Shown piece by piece: positions 1 to 5,626 of a DNA stretch of 6,548 nt. The stretch covers positions 1 to 6,548 of the forward strand of contig DAOWHD010000031.1 in NCBI GenBank assembly GCA_030641605.1, in the 5' to 3' direction. The notes under the pieces were generated by a model. That model saw only the letters and a program-made list of their open reading frames with translations, was not told the origin of the DNA and made no database searches. The first letter of the stretch is position 1. Each line of letters begins with the position of its first letter. The position numbers and the translations under genes were made by a program. The stretch is from Thermoplasmata archaeon (GTDB lineage Archaea; Thermoplasmatota; E2; DHVEG-1).

Positions 1-95
1 ATTTATTAAAATATATTTATTTATTTTAAATTTAATTCAGCATAACTATGAAAATCTGAGATCCCTCGCTAACGATGGTTAATGATCCGAATTAA

Positions 96-114
96 TGTGT
101 GATTTAATCACGCA
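96..114. repeat. Imperfect inverted repeat, possible operator
   Basis: The arms TGTGTGAT (96-103) and ATCACGCA (107-114) flank a 3-base centre. They pair over 8 positions with one mismatch, and the inner 13 bases GTGATTTAATCAC are a perfect dyad. This is the shape of a site for a dimeric helix-turn-helix regulator. It lies about 100 bases before the TATA-like box, which is far for a classic repressor site. The right-arm bases TCACGCAA recur at 133-140. The function is inferred from symmetry only. Confidence 0.35.
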
Positions 115-163
115 AAAATAAGTTTTTAATATTCACGCAATGTTTCTTGATAGAGTACTTGAA

Positions 164-180
164 CGTTAACAAGCGTTAAC
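164..180. repeat. Tandem CGTTAAC repeats, 10-base period
   Basis: CGTTAAC occurs at 164-170 and again at 174-180, exactly one helical turn apart. Each copy contains the palindrome GTTAAC. The pair ends 18 bases before the TATA-like box, a suitable place for a transcription factor site controlling the downstream exported-protein gene. A related GCTAACG lies at 68-74. The regulatory role is inference. Confidence 0.35.
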
Positions 181-198
181 ATTAAATATGTAGTGGGA

Positions 199-207
199 TA
201 TATAATA
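199..207 (+). promoter_or_regulatory. Probable archaeal TATA box
   Basis: TATATAATA is the best TATA-like stretch before the plus-strand gene. Archaeal transcription usually starts about 25 bases downstream, which here would be near 225-230. That gives a leader of about 15-20 bases holding the ribosome binding site at 231-236. No clear BRE is seen just upstream (GTGGG). The surroundings are AT-rich, so chance matches are likely. If the organism is bacterial, this call falls. Confidence 0.4.
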
Positions 208-230
208 AATCATAGTACGAATAAAAATAT

Positions 231-236
231 AGGGGA
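231..236 (+). promoter_or_regulatory. Ribosome binding site fixing the start at 245
   Basis: AGGGGA lies 8 bases before the ATG at 245. An in-frame TTG at 239 would be only 2 bases from this site, too close to use it. The ATG is therefore preferred. It also gives a standard signal peptide beginning MKK. Confidence 0.6.
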
Positions 237-244
237 ATTTGTCA

Positions 245-454
245 ATGAAGAAAATATTAATACTGCTGGTATTGATTATGATGGTTGTATCATCATTAGT
301 TAGCATTGCTAGTGAGACAACCTCCAATAAAGATGCCATTAACATATCAGTTAAAAATGTTTCAAATGAGAATTTTACTCATACGGTTTTTGCCGAGATT
401 GGCTCTCTCTGTACTTGTCCGCATTGTCCTGCTGCATCAAGTCATGTTATATGA
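245..454 (+). CDS. Exported thioredoxin-like/rhodanese protein, N-terminal fragment (frameshifted)
   Basis: This 69-residue reading frame is the 5' part of a longer gene. It opens with a signal peptide or membrane anchor (MKK, then a hydrophobic run at residues 4-22 ending near SIAS). About 25 polar residues follow, then the start of a thioredoxin-like domain. FAEIGSLCTCPHCPAASSH carries the redox motif CPHC at residues 58-61, with an extra cysteine at 56. The frame stops at TGA 452-454 just after this motif. The rest of the domain continues one base over, in the frame ending at 1502. Read together with one base removed near 446, the product is about 418 residues, with the family-like join SSH-LYDIYTSGDYD. 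The domain is expected outside the membrane, working on thiols or disulfides. As written, this fragment has the active site but lacks most of the fold and is unlikely to function alone. No lipobox is seen. There is no partner gene on this strand in the window. Confidence 0.7.
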   Translation: MKKILILLVLIMMVVSSLVSIASETTSNKDAINISVKNVSNENFTHTVFAEIGSLCTCPHCPAASSHVI

Positions 455-455
455 T
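440..455 (+). other. Frameshift site within the thioredoxin-like domain
   Basis: The frame starting at 245 reads Ser-His-Val-Ile-stop through here, while the next frame (+1) reads Leu-Tyr-Asp-Ile-Tyr. Dropping one base anywhere between about 444 and 452 restores a thioredoxin-like sequence with no gap or overlap. There is no homopolymer run to explain a simple sequencing slip. An ATG of the second frame (444-446) lies just before the TGA of the first (452-454), but no ribosome binding site precedes it. A sequencing or assembly error, a true inactivating mutation, or a recoding event all remain possible. Confidence 0.75.
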
Positions 456-1502
456 ATTTATACTTCTGGTGACTATGACCTTGGCTATGTTTCCTTAGTT
501 TATAAAGTAGGTAGTGATATTACTAAGTATAGAATACAGAAGAGGGCATACGAGGAATTAGGCATAAGTAGTGTACCAGATGTATATTTTGATGGAAAAT
601 ATACACATGTTTTAGGTGAACAAGATGATGATGAACCGTATAGAACCAAGATTACAACCTGTGGTTCGAGAGATGTACCTGATATAGATGTAGATGTTAA
701 CGTTGTTTGGCAAGAAAACGCTATTCTAAAGATTACAGGTACTGTACAAAATAATGAACCTGAGGATTACAATGGGCAGTTACGTGTTTATATAGTTGAG
801 CCAGAATCTCGTTGGAACAACGCTTATGGAGATCCATTTCATTTTGGTGTTTTAGATATTCCTATGGATAGGCCACTTGCTGTGCAACGGACCCTATCTA
901 TGCAGCAAGACCAAAGCCAGCCCTGCCCTTTTAGTGATACTTACGAATTTTCAAGAACTTGGTTTGGAACTCTCTATGGATATGGAGATATAACACCAGA
1001 TAACATAATGGTGATAGCCACTGTTTTTGATAAGAATACTGGCTACGCAGTTCAAGTAGCAGCGGCAAAACCAGTTGCCACATCCTTTGAGGATAAATCT
1101 CTAACATCAGATGGTTACATAAATATAACAGCGCAGGAAGCATGGGATATGCTGAATTGCTCATGTGATGGTCGACAAATACCAATTGATGTTAGAACAC
1201 TGGAAGAATATTTTGGGGAACGAATCTATACACCATCATCCAAAGATTGGCCAAGATTATTCCCATGGAGATTTAGGACCGGATCGCCTGGACCTGCACA
1301 ACAGGAGGGATTACTACTTCAACTTTTCATGGGTCTGTATAGAAATAAGGACATAATTATTTACTGTAGGTCTGGAAATAGAAGCTTCTATTTTACTGAA
1401 ATTCTTGTTGAAAATAACTTTGAGGGAAATATATATAATATGGTGGGAGGCATAACTGCATGGACGGCAGCAGGTCTTCCTACTGTTGAAGGTCTAACAT
1501 AA
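444..1502 (+). CDS. Exported thioredoxin-like/rhodanese protein, C-terminal fragment
   Basis: This frame is the continuation of the gene that starts at 245. The ATG at 444 is only the first methionine next to the frameshift and is probably not a real start. An ATG at 306 is also open, but its extra residues overlap the other frame and look non-biological. Numbering is for the restored product of about 418 residues. Residues 68-140 finish the thioredoxin-like domain, with the cis-proline element SSVPDVYFDG (Pro 111) and HVLGEQ. Residues 148-276 form a beta-rich middle region (NVVWQENAILKITGTVQNN onward) that resembles an immunoglobulin-like spacer. Residues 291-415 are a rhodanese domain: ITAQEAWDML, IPIDVRTLEEY, then the catalytic loop IIYCRSGNRS with Cys 374, and MVGGITAWTAAGLP. 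Rhodanese loops of this kind carry sulfur as a persulfide. Fusion to an exported CPHC domain suggests sulfur or thiol chemistry at the cell surface; that role is inferred, and the substrate is unknown. Confidence 0.75.
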   Translation: MLYDIYTSGDYDLGYVSLVYKVGSDITKYRIQKRAYEELGISSVPDVYFDGKYTHVLGEQDDDEPYRTKITTCGSRDVPDIDVDVNVVWQENAILKITGTVQNNEPEDYNGQLRVYIVEPESRWNNAYGDPFHFGVLDIPMDRPLAVQRTLSMQQDQSQPCPFSDTYEFSRTWFGTLYGYGDITPDNIMVIATVFDKNTGYAVQVAAAKPVATSFEDKSLTSDGYINITAQEAWDMLNCSCDGRQIPIDVRTLEEYFGERIYTPSSKDWPRLFPWRFRTGSPGPAQQEGLLLQLFMGLYRNKDIIIYCRSGNRSFYFTEILVENNFEGNIYNMVGGITAWTAAGLPTVEGLT

Positions 1503-1554
1503 TAGTATTGGTAATTTACGAATTGGAAATACTTATTGCTGATCCTTTATTAGA

Positions 1555-1559
1555 TTTTT
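1555..1559 (+). terminator. Possible T-run terminator of the plus-strand gene
   Basis: TTTTT follows the stop codon at 1500-1502 by about 50 bases, in a T-rich stretch. Archaeal termination often needs only a T-run in the non-template strand. No strong hairpin precedes it. Only position and base content support this. Confidence 0.25.
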
Positions 1560-1599
1560 AGATCCAGTGTATGTGTATACCCTTCTATACTCTTGACTT

Positions 1600-1604
1600 A
1601 AAAA
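1600..1604 (-). terminator. Possible T-run terminator of the minus-strand operon
   Basis: AAAAA on the plus strand reads as TTTTT on the minus strand, about 43 bases past the stop of the last operon gene (1647). No convincing hairpin is next to it. With the T-run at 1555-1559 it would isolate the two converging genes. Weak evidence. Confidence 0.22.
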
Positions 1605-1646
1605 TGGAATACTTGCGGTGGTGCACTTTTTTGGACATTTTATATC

Positions 1647-2177
1647 CTACTTTCCCTTCATTGCAAACTCCCATTCGCACCATAAATCATCTGGATGTTC
1701 ATCTGGTGGACACACATTACATTTCACTTCAATATCTGGATTGAACTCCTTTGCAAAAGCTTTCAAAAAACTCCATCTAACCGGTTTGCATCCAAATTCA
1801 GTTAAGCCTTTTTTTATCCGTGTGTTTTGAACACGACACTTTACGTTTCTAAGGATTGTTTTGTCTTTTTTAACGTCGATTTCTTTATCTTCAAGATCAA
1901 GTGTCCATCCTGAAAGTCGAAGTGCTTTAATCATAGAGGCAATATCATTTCCAGAGATTTCAAAAAGTTTTTTCAATTTACGAGCCTCAATTTTGCCCAT
2001 AACTTCCCAGACTTTTCTGTCGATTTCCGTTGCAGATTCAGTACCAAATTCCTTTTCAATACCAAGATAGTATAGTCCATCGACAGCCCACATGTCTCTT
2101 AAATGCATGAATATAAAATCAGCAAGTTTTTCTTTTGGAATTTCTTCGATTAGTTTTCTATCTGCGGTTCTGCTCAT
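1647..2177 (-). CDS. DUF6125-type cysteine-containing protein
   Basis: This 176-residue soluble protein has no signal peptide or membrane segment. The N-terminal half looks helical (KLADFIFMHLRDMWAVDGLYYLG, then KVWEVMGKIEARKLKKLF). The C-terminal half carries the recognisable pattern: KCRVQNTRIKKGL (Cys 114), FGCKPV (Cys 130), an FAKEFNPDI stretch, then CNVCPPDEHPDDLWCEWEF (Cys 153, 156, 167; His 161). I recall this arrangement (CRVQ, RKGL, CKPVG, CxxCPPDxHP, YCxWEF) from the DUF6125 family, whose biochemical role is not known to me. The set of cysteines plus His 161 could bind a metal or an iron-sulfur centre, but that is inference. The start at 2177 is backed by AGGAGA 10 bases upstream. 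The gene is last in the acyl-CoA/ETF cluster, 64 bases after etfA, so a link to acyl-CoA or flavoprotein electron metabolism is suggested by context only. Confidence 0.75.
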   Translation of the reverse strand: MSRTADRKLIEEIPKEKLADFIFMHLRDMWAVDGLYYLGIEKEFGTESATEIDRKVWEVMGKIEARKLKKLFEISGNDIASMIKALRLSGWTLDLEDKEIDVKKDKTILRNVKCRVQNTRIKKGLTEFGCKPVRWSFLKAFAKEFNPDIEVKCNVCPPDEHPDDLWCEWEFAMKGK

Positions 2178-2187
2178 CTTTAATTTA

Positions 2188-2193
2188 TCTCCT
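2188..2193 (-). promoter_or_regulatory. Ribosome binding site of the DUF6125-type gene
   Basis: AGGAGA on the minus strand sits 10 bases before the ATG at 2177-2175. It gives this gene its own translation start and supports the chosen start codon. No clear TATA-like box was seen in the 64-base gap, so the gene is probably cotranscribed with etfA. Confidence 0.6.
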
Positions 2194-2233
2194 ATTATGA
2201 AAGATTTACATTCTACAGGTTAAAAGGACAGAA

Positions 2234-2250
2234 ATGGGTTTTTAGCCCAT
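2234..2250 (-). other. Small hairpin across the etfA stop codon
   Basis: On the minus strand ATGGG and CCCAT (2250-2246 and 2238-2234) can pair around a 7-base loop that contains the TAA stop of etfA. A modest T-rich stretch (CCTTTTAA) follows about 8 bases later. A 5-base stem is weak; it might slow or process the transcript between etfA and the last gene, or be chance. Confidence 0.25.
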
Positions 2251-3198
2251 CTTGTCTTTAATTGCTGCAGTTAGTTTTGGAAGAACCTCATAAAGGTCTC
2301 CCACGATACCATAATCGGCAGATTTGAAAATCAATGCATCCGCATCTTTGTTTATTGCTACGATGACTCCAGAATCGCGTATACCAGCAATATGTTGAAT
2401 CTGACCGGAAATGCCGGTTGCAATATACAATTTGGGCTTTACCTTATGGCCGGAAAGTCCTATCCAGTGGTCTTCAGACATCCATTTAAGATCAGCAGCA
2501 ATAGGGCGACTGCAACCTATTGTTTTCCCTTTCAAGACGTCAGCTAATTCATCAGCTAATTTTATGTCCTCTTTGCTTTTGAAACCACGACCGCAGGATA
2601 CAATTATCTCTGCATCCTCAACATTTACACCTTCTGTTTTTGCTTCCTGGACTTTCAAAACTTTAGAGGATGATTTCTCTGTTTCAATCTTCTTTTTGAC
2701 TATGTCTCCTTTGCGTTTGTCGTCCTTTTTTAACGGATCGAAAACCTTTGAGGAGACTGTAAGAATTCCTGGTTTTGAGTTGAACTGTTCAACAGCAATT
2801 GCATTACCACTGTAAACAACACGTTCAGCAGTCAATTTCTTATCTTTCAAATAGATGTTTGTACAACCAATTATACAACCCACATCTAGTTTGCCTGCCA
2901 GTCGAGAAGCAAGCTCTTTACCGTTCTTATTAGAGCCAATTAAAATTATTTCTGTGCCAGTTTCTTTGACTATCTTTTCTAGGATTTCTGCATATTCTTC
3001 GGCCTTAAATGAATCTACGACTGTCTCAGCAACAAAGACATTGTCGGCCCCATAAGCGATGTATTCATTTGCAAGTGTGTCATCGCTTTTTCCAATTATC
3101 ACTGCAGTAGATTTTTTACCAAGATCCTTTGAAAGTTCACTTCCTTTTGACAATAACTCGAAAGTTAATTTTTTATTATCAGAGTAAACAAGTACCAT
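2242..3198 (-). CDS. etfA: Electron transfer flavoprotein, alpha subunit
   Basis: EtfA pairs with EtfB to form the soluble heterodimer that takes electrons from acyl-CoA dehydrogenases. The 318-residue length is normal for the family, with no added ferredoxin domain. Residues 1-190 form the nucleotide-binding-like N-terminal domain (LVYSDNKKLTFELLSKG; IGSNKNGKELASRLAGKLDVG at 87-107). Residues 195-318 form the FAD domain: IIVSCGRG (198-205), CSRP with Arg 231 near the flavin ring, GLSGHKVKPKLYIATGISG (247-265), QIQH with His 269, then INKDADALIFKSADYGIVGDL, which holds the FAD. The position that is Thr in the usual GQTGK motif is Ser 249 here and keeps the hydroxyl; the neighbouring Gln and Lys are Leu 248 and His 251. 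The start follows GGGGTGAT, which overlaps the etfB stop 5 bases away, so the two subunits are translationally coupled. Whether this ETF bifurcates electrons from NADH cannot be settled by eye. Confidence 0.95.
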   Translation of the reverse strand: MVLVYSDNKKLTFELLSKGSELSKDLGKKSTAVIIGKSDDTLANEYIAYGADNVFVAETVVDSFKAEEYAEILEKIVKETGTEIILIGSNKNGKELASRLAGKLDVGCIIGCTNIYLKDKKLTAERVVYSGNAIAVEQFNSKPGILTVSSKVFDPLKKDDKRKGDIVKKKIETEKSSSKVLKVQEAKTEGVNVEDAEIIVSCGRGFKSKEDIKLADELADVLKGKTIGCSRPIAADLKWMSEDHWIGLSGHKVKPKLYIATGISGQIQHIAGIRDSGVIVAINKDADALIFKSADYGIVGDLYEVLPKLTAAIKDKMG

Positions 3199-3202
3199 TT
3201 AT

Positions 3203-3210
3203 ATCACCCC
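3203..3210 (-). promoter_or_regulatory. Ribosome binding site of etfA overlapping the etfB stop
   Basis: GGGGTGAT on the minus strand closely matches the archaeal 16S-complementary sequence GGAGGTGAT. It contains the last glycine codon and the TGA of etfB, and ends 4 bases before the etfA ATG. This layout suggests coupled translation giving equal amounts of the two subunits. Confidence 0.7.
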
Positions 3211-3965
3211 AGCACTCCTTCCTTTGCAAGATTATCAACCAATTTTCCTATAGATTCGTCAAGGCTATCTTTATAAACAATGTTTTTACGCTCCATGGAA
3301 ACGCCCTTCAGGTCAATTGTTTCGATTTTCGGTTCCAACCCACCTGCAAGCGAGTCAGCACTCCAGTCGTTGATTGGTTTATTGGCTGCACCAAGAATCT
3401 CCATAAGACTGGGCAAACGCGGTTCGTTAATCTCCTTTGTTACTGTGATGAGTACGGGGTAAGACGATTCAGTGGTTACAGATTTTTCACCCATATTTCT
3501 CTCAGCTACTACGTTGTCCTTTTCTGCATCGACACTCTGAGCGTAGGTTATCTGTGGGATGTTCAAAAGACCTGCAACTTTGGGTCCAATCTGGCCTGAG
3601 AAAAGATCGGTAGATGCCTCACCGCAAAGGACGATATCGTATTCGCCTATCTTTTTTATTGCCTCTGCCAAAAGTGTGGATACAACATGATAATCGTATT
3701 TGTCAGGATAAGGGATTAAGATGCCTTCATCAGCACCCATCGCGAGAAGCTCTTTTATTCTCTCTTTTGCATCGGCCGAACCAACGGTTACAACAGTTAT
3801 TTTGCCGCCATGTTTATCTTTAATTTTTATGGCTTCTTCCATTGCATTTTTATCAATGTCACTTATCTTCTTTGATATTCCTTCTAAAATTGGCTTATTT
3901 GTAGATGAATCGATTTTTATCTCAGATGCATCAACAACCTGCTTTGCACAAACAATTATGTTCAT
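3204..3965 (-). CDS. etfB: Electron transfer flavoprotein, beta subunit
   Basis: EtfB is the partner of EtfA and binds AMP, or FAD plus NADH in bifurcating forms. It has 253 residues, a usual length. It opens with NIIVCAKQVVDASEIKID, followed by ISDIDKNAMEEAIKIKD and the LAMGADEGILI strand-turn (74-84). The nucleotide loop is LCGEASTDLFSGQIGPKVAGLL (113-134). The family signature TVTKEINEPRLPSLMEIL (174-191) and GAANKPI come next, then the C-terminal arm that wraps around EtfA. In well-known bifurcating EtfB the loop often reads AIDGDTAQVGP; here it is STDLFSGQIGP, so class assignment is open. The gene begins 2 bases after the synthetase stop and ends 5 bases before etfA. An AAGGAGA lies 11 bases before the ATG, inside the end of the synthetase gene. 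Confidence 0.95.
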   Translation of the reverse strand: MNIIVCAKQVVDASEIKIDSSTNKPILEGISKKISDIDKNAMEEAIKIKDKHGGKITVVTVGSADAKERIKELLAMGADEGILIPYPDKYDYHVVSTLLAEAIKKIGEYDIVLCGEASTDLFSGQIGPKVAGLLNIPQITYAQSVDAEKDNVVAERNMGEKSVTTESSYPVLITVTKEINEPRLPSLMEILGAANKPINDWSADSLAGGLEPKIETIDLKGVSMERKNIVYKDSLDESIGKLVDNLAKEGVLG

Positions 3966-3967
3966 AA

Positions 3968-5605
3968 CTATCCCACTCTCCTTACTATTCCTTTCTTTTC
4001 TTTTTCTAATTCTCTTAAATTTTTTCTTTTAATTTTACCGCTCTGAGTTTTAGGTAGTTCTTCAACAAACTCGATCTCTCTAGGGTATTTGTAAGGCGCG
4101 GCAACCTTTTTGGTATGGTTTTGAATATTCTTCACGAGCTCATCTGAAGCTTTGTTTTTATCGTGGAGAATAACAAATGCCTTAACAATTACACCACGTA
4201 CCTCATCTGGACTTGCCACAACAGCTGCTTCCAAAACATCAGGATGAGAAATAATAGATGATTCAACTTCAAAAGGTGAGATACGATAGCCGCTTGCCAT
4301 AATCAAATCATCATCTCTTCCACTGAACCAAAAGTAGCCATCTTCGTCTTTGTATAGTACGTCACCTGTGAGGAACCAATCATTTTTAAAACTTTTAGAA
4401 GTTTGTTCAGGTTTGTTCCAATACTCTGTAAAGAGTCCTGGATCGCCTTTTTTGATTGCAAGAACTCCTGGTTCTCCAGGCGGCAAAGGATTACCATCAT
4501 CATCAACAATTTCACAAATATGCCCGGGTTGTGGACGACCGCAAGATCCAGGTTTAATTTCCAAGCCTTCCATGTTTGAAAGATAAACCATGATCTCTGT
4601 CATGCCGATACCGTCGTAGATATCAAGGTTAAACATATCCTTCCACCTTTTGATTACTTCAGGATTCAAAGGTTCACCTGCAGAGATACAGTGTCTTAGT
4701 GATGAAAGATCATATTTTTTCCCAGCATCTTTGACCGTTACAAACATGCGGTATGCAGTCGGTACAGATGCAAGATTTGTGACCTTGTATTTCTCTATCA
4801 GTTCATACCAACGCTCGGCGTTGAATTTACCGTCATAGATTAGGGTGGTAATTCCCCATCTCCAGACATAAAGAAAGCCATTACCCAATGGGAAAATCCA
4901 GCTAAGGTTACCTGTATGGGCAACAATGTCGTTCTTATCTACATTTTGCCAGTAAAGCACACTTGGATCATTTCCTGCAACCCACTGGTGTAGATGTACG
5001 GCACCCTTGGGATTTCCGGTGGTGCCAGAGGTATAACAGAAAAATGCTATATCTGAACTCTTTGTATCCTCTAACTTTAAAAAGTCCGACGAGTCATTCA
5101 TGAGTTTAGTGTAATCAATCTCACCGTCTCTTGGGTTATCTACAACTATAATATGCTTTAGTGTTGGACATTTATCCTTAATCTCGTGAATCTCCTTGGC
5201 ATATTTAGAGGTTGTAATTACAGCCTTGGAACTACTATCATTAATTCTGTATTCGATTTCATGCGCTCTAAACATCACACTTGATGGAATGGGTACAGCT
5301 CCAATTTTTACGCCACCAATAAAAGAAATATGAAATTCAGGGATATTTGGGAGACGTATAAGAAAACGATTGCCTTTTTTAAAACCAAGCTTTCTTAAAA
5401 CATTACCAAACTTGTTTGAGAGATTTTTCATCTCTCCAAAAGTAAATTTTTTGGAATCTCCCTTTTCATTCTCCCAGATTAATGCAAGTTTGTCTTTGTT
5501 TTTACCCTCAGCGTGTTTGTCAACAATATCATATCCAATGTTGTATTCTTCCGGTATGTCCCACTTCCAATTATCGAATTCCTTTTGATAGTTAAACTCC
5601 CCCAT
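3968..5605 (-). CDS. AMP-forming acyl-CoA synthetase (medium-chain or aryl type)
   Basis: This ANL-superfamily enzyme joins a carboxylic acid to CoA through an acyl-adenylate, using ATP. All core motifs are present in 545 residues, a full length: the phosphate loop YTSGTTGNPKG (191-201), SAGEPLNPE (308-316), DGIGMTE (331-337), WFLTGDV (410-416), YFWFSGRDDDLIMASGYRISPFEVE (425-448) with the hinge Arg-Asp at 430-431, and PKTQSGKIKR (519-527) with catalytic Lys 524. The N-terminal WDIPEEYNIGYDIVDKHA and the overall pattern resemble the medium-chain (ACSM) and benzoate-CoA ligase branch rather than acetyl-CoA synthetase. The true acid cannot be read from sequence by eye. There is no signal peptide, so it should be cytosolic. 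GGTGA 6 bases upstream supports the start. It sits 21 bases after the acyl-CoA dehydrogenase and 2 bases before etfB, so it probably supplies that dehydrogenase with substrate. Confidence 0.9.
   Translation of the reverse strand: MGEFNYQKEFDNWKWDIPEEYNIGYDIVDKHAEGKNKDKLALIWENEKGDSKKFTFGEMKNLSNKFGNVLRKLGFKKGNRFLIRLPNIPEFHISFIGGVKIGAVPIPSSVMFRAHEIEYRINDSSSKAVITTSKYAKEIHEIKDKCPTLKHIIVVDNPRDGEIDYTKLMNDSSDFLKLEDTKSSDIAFFCYTSGTTGNPKGAVHLHQWVAGNDPSVLYWQNVDKNDIVAHTGNLSWIFPLGNGFLYVWRWGITTLIYDGKFNAERWYELIEKYKVTNLASVPTAYRMFVTVKDAGKKYDLSSLRHCISAGEPLNPEVIKRWKDMFNLDIYDGIGMTEIMVYLSNMEGLEIKPGSCGRPQPGHICEIVDDDGNPLPPGEPGVLAIKKGDPGLFTEYWNKPEQTSKSFKNDWFLTGDVLYKDEDGYFWFSGRDDDLIMASGYRISPFEVESSIISHPDVLEAAVVASPDEVRGVIVKAFVILHDKNKASDELVKNIQNHTKKVAAPYKYPREIEFVEELPKTQSGKIKRKNLRELEKEKKGIVRRVG
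3977..3983 (-). promoter_or_regulatory. Ribosome binding site of etfB
   Basis: AAGGAGA on the minus strand lies 11 bases before the etfB ATG, within the last codons of the synthetase gene. A closer GGGA is at 3974-3971. It supports the ATG at 3965. Confidence 0.5.
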
Positions 5606-5611
5606 AACTAT

Positions 5612-5616
5612 TCACC
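5612..5616 (-). promoter_or_regulatory. Ribosome binding site of the acyl-CoA synthetase gene
   Basis: GGTGA on the minus strand ends 6 bases before the ATG at 5605-5603, in the 21-base gap after the dehydrogenase stop. GGTGA is the core of archaeal sites and supports the chosen start. Confidence 0.6.
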
Positions 5617-5626
5617 ATTTATTCTA

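Noticed and set aside
1..40. Very AT-rich left edge as a replication origin or an upstream gene's terminator
   Set aside because: Only base composition supports it; no iterated motif or coding frame is visible at the edge.
306..443. Open frame from ATG 306 as the real N-terminus of the rhodanese protein
   Set aside because: Its residues before 444 are a shifted reading of the signal peptide/thioredoxin region and show no sensible pattern; the 245 frame has the ribosome binding site, signal peptide and CPHC.
446..455. Classical programmed +1 frameshift at ATA-TGA
   Set aside because: A stop codon after ATA recalls the prfB layout, but a tRNA on AUA would not re-pair well on UAU after a +1 slip and there is no upstream stimulating Shine-Dalgarno-like site; kept only as an open possibility.
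931..1185. 84-residue minus-strand open frame
   Set aside because: It lies wholly inside the well-conserved rhodanese gene on the other strand, has no ribosome binding site and no recognisable domain.
1539..1567. Bulged inverted repeat CTGATCC / AGATCCAG as a terminator hairpin
   Set aside because: Pairing needs a bulge, the loop is long, and the T-run lies inside the loop instead of after the stem.
3129..3599. 156-residue plus-strand open frame
   Set aside because: It runs antisense across the etfB/etfA junction, both clear genes; composition (many Phe, Cys, Tyr) is typical of an antisense shadow.
3721..4032. 103-residue plus-strand frame with a hydrophobic tail
   Set aside because: Antisense to etfB and the end of the synthetase; the hydrophobic tail is the complement of a Lys/Glu-rich coding stretch.
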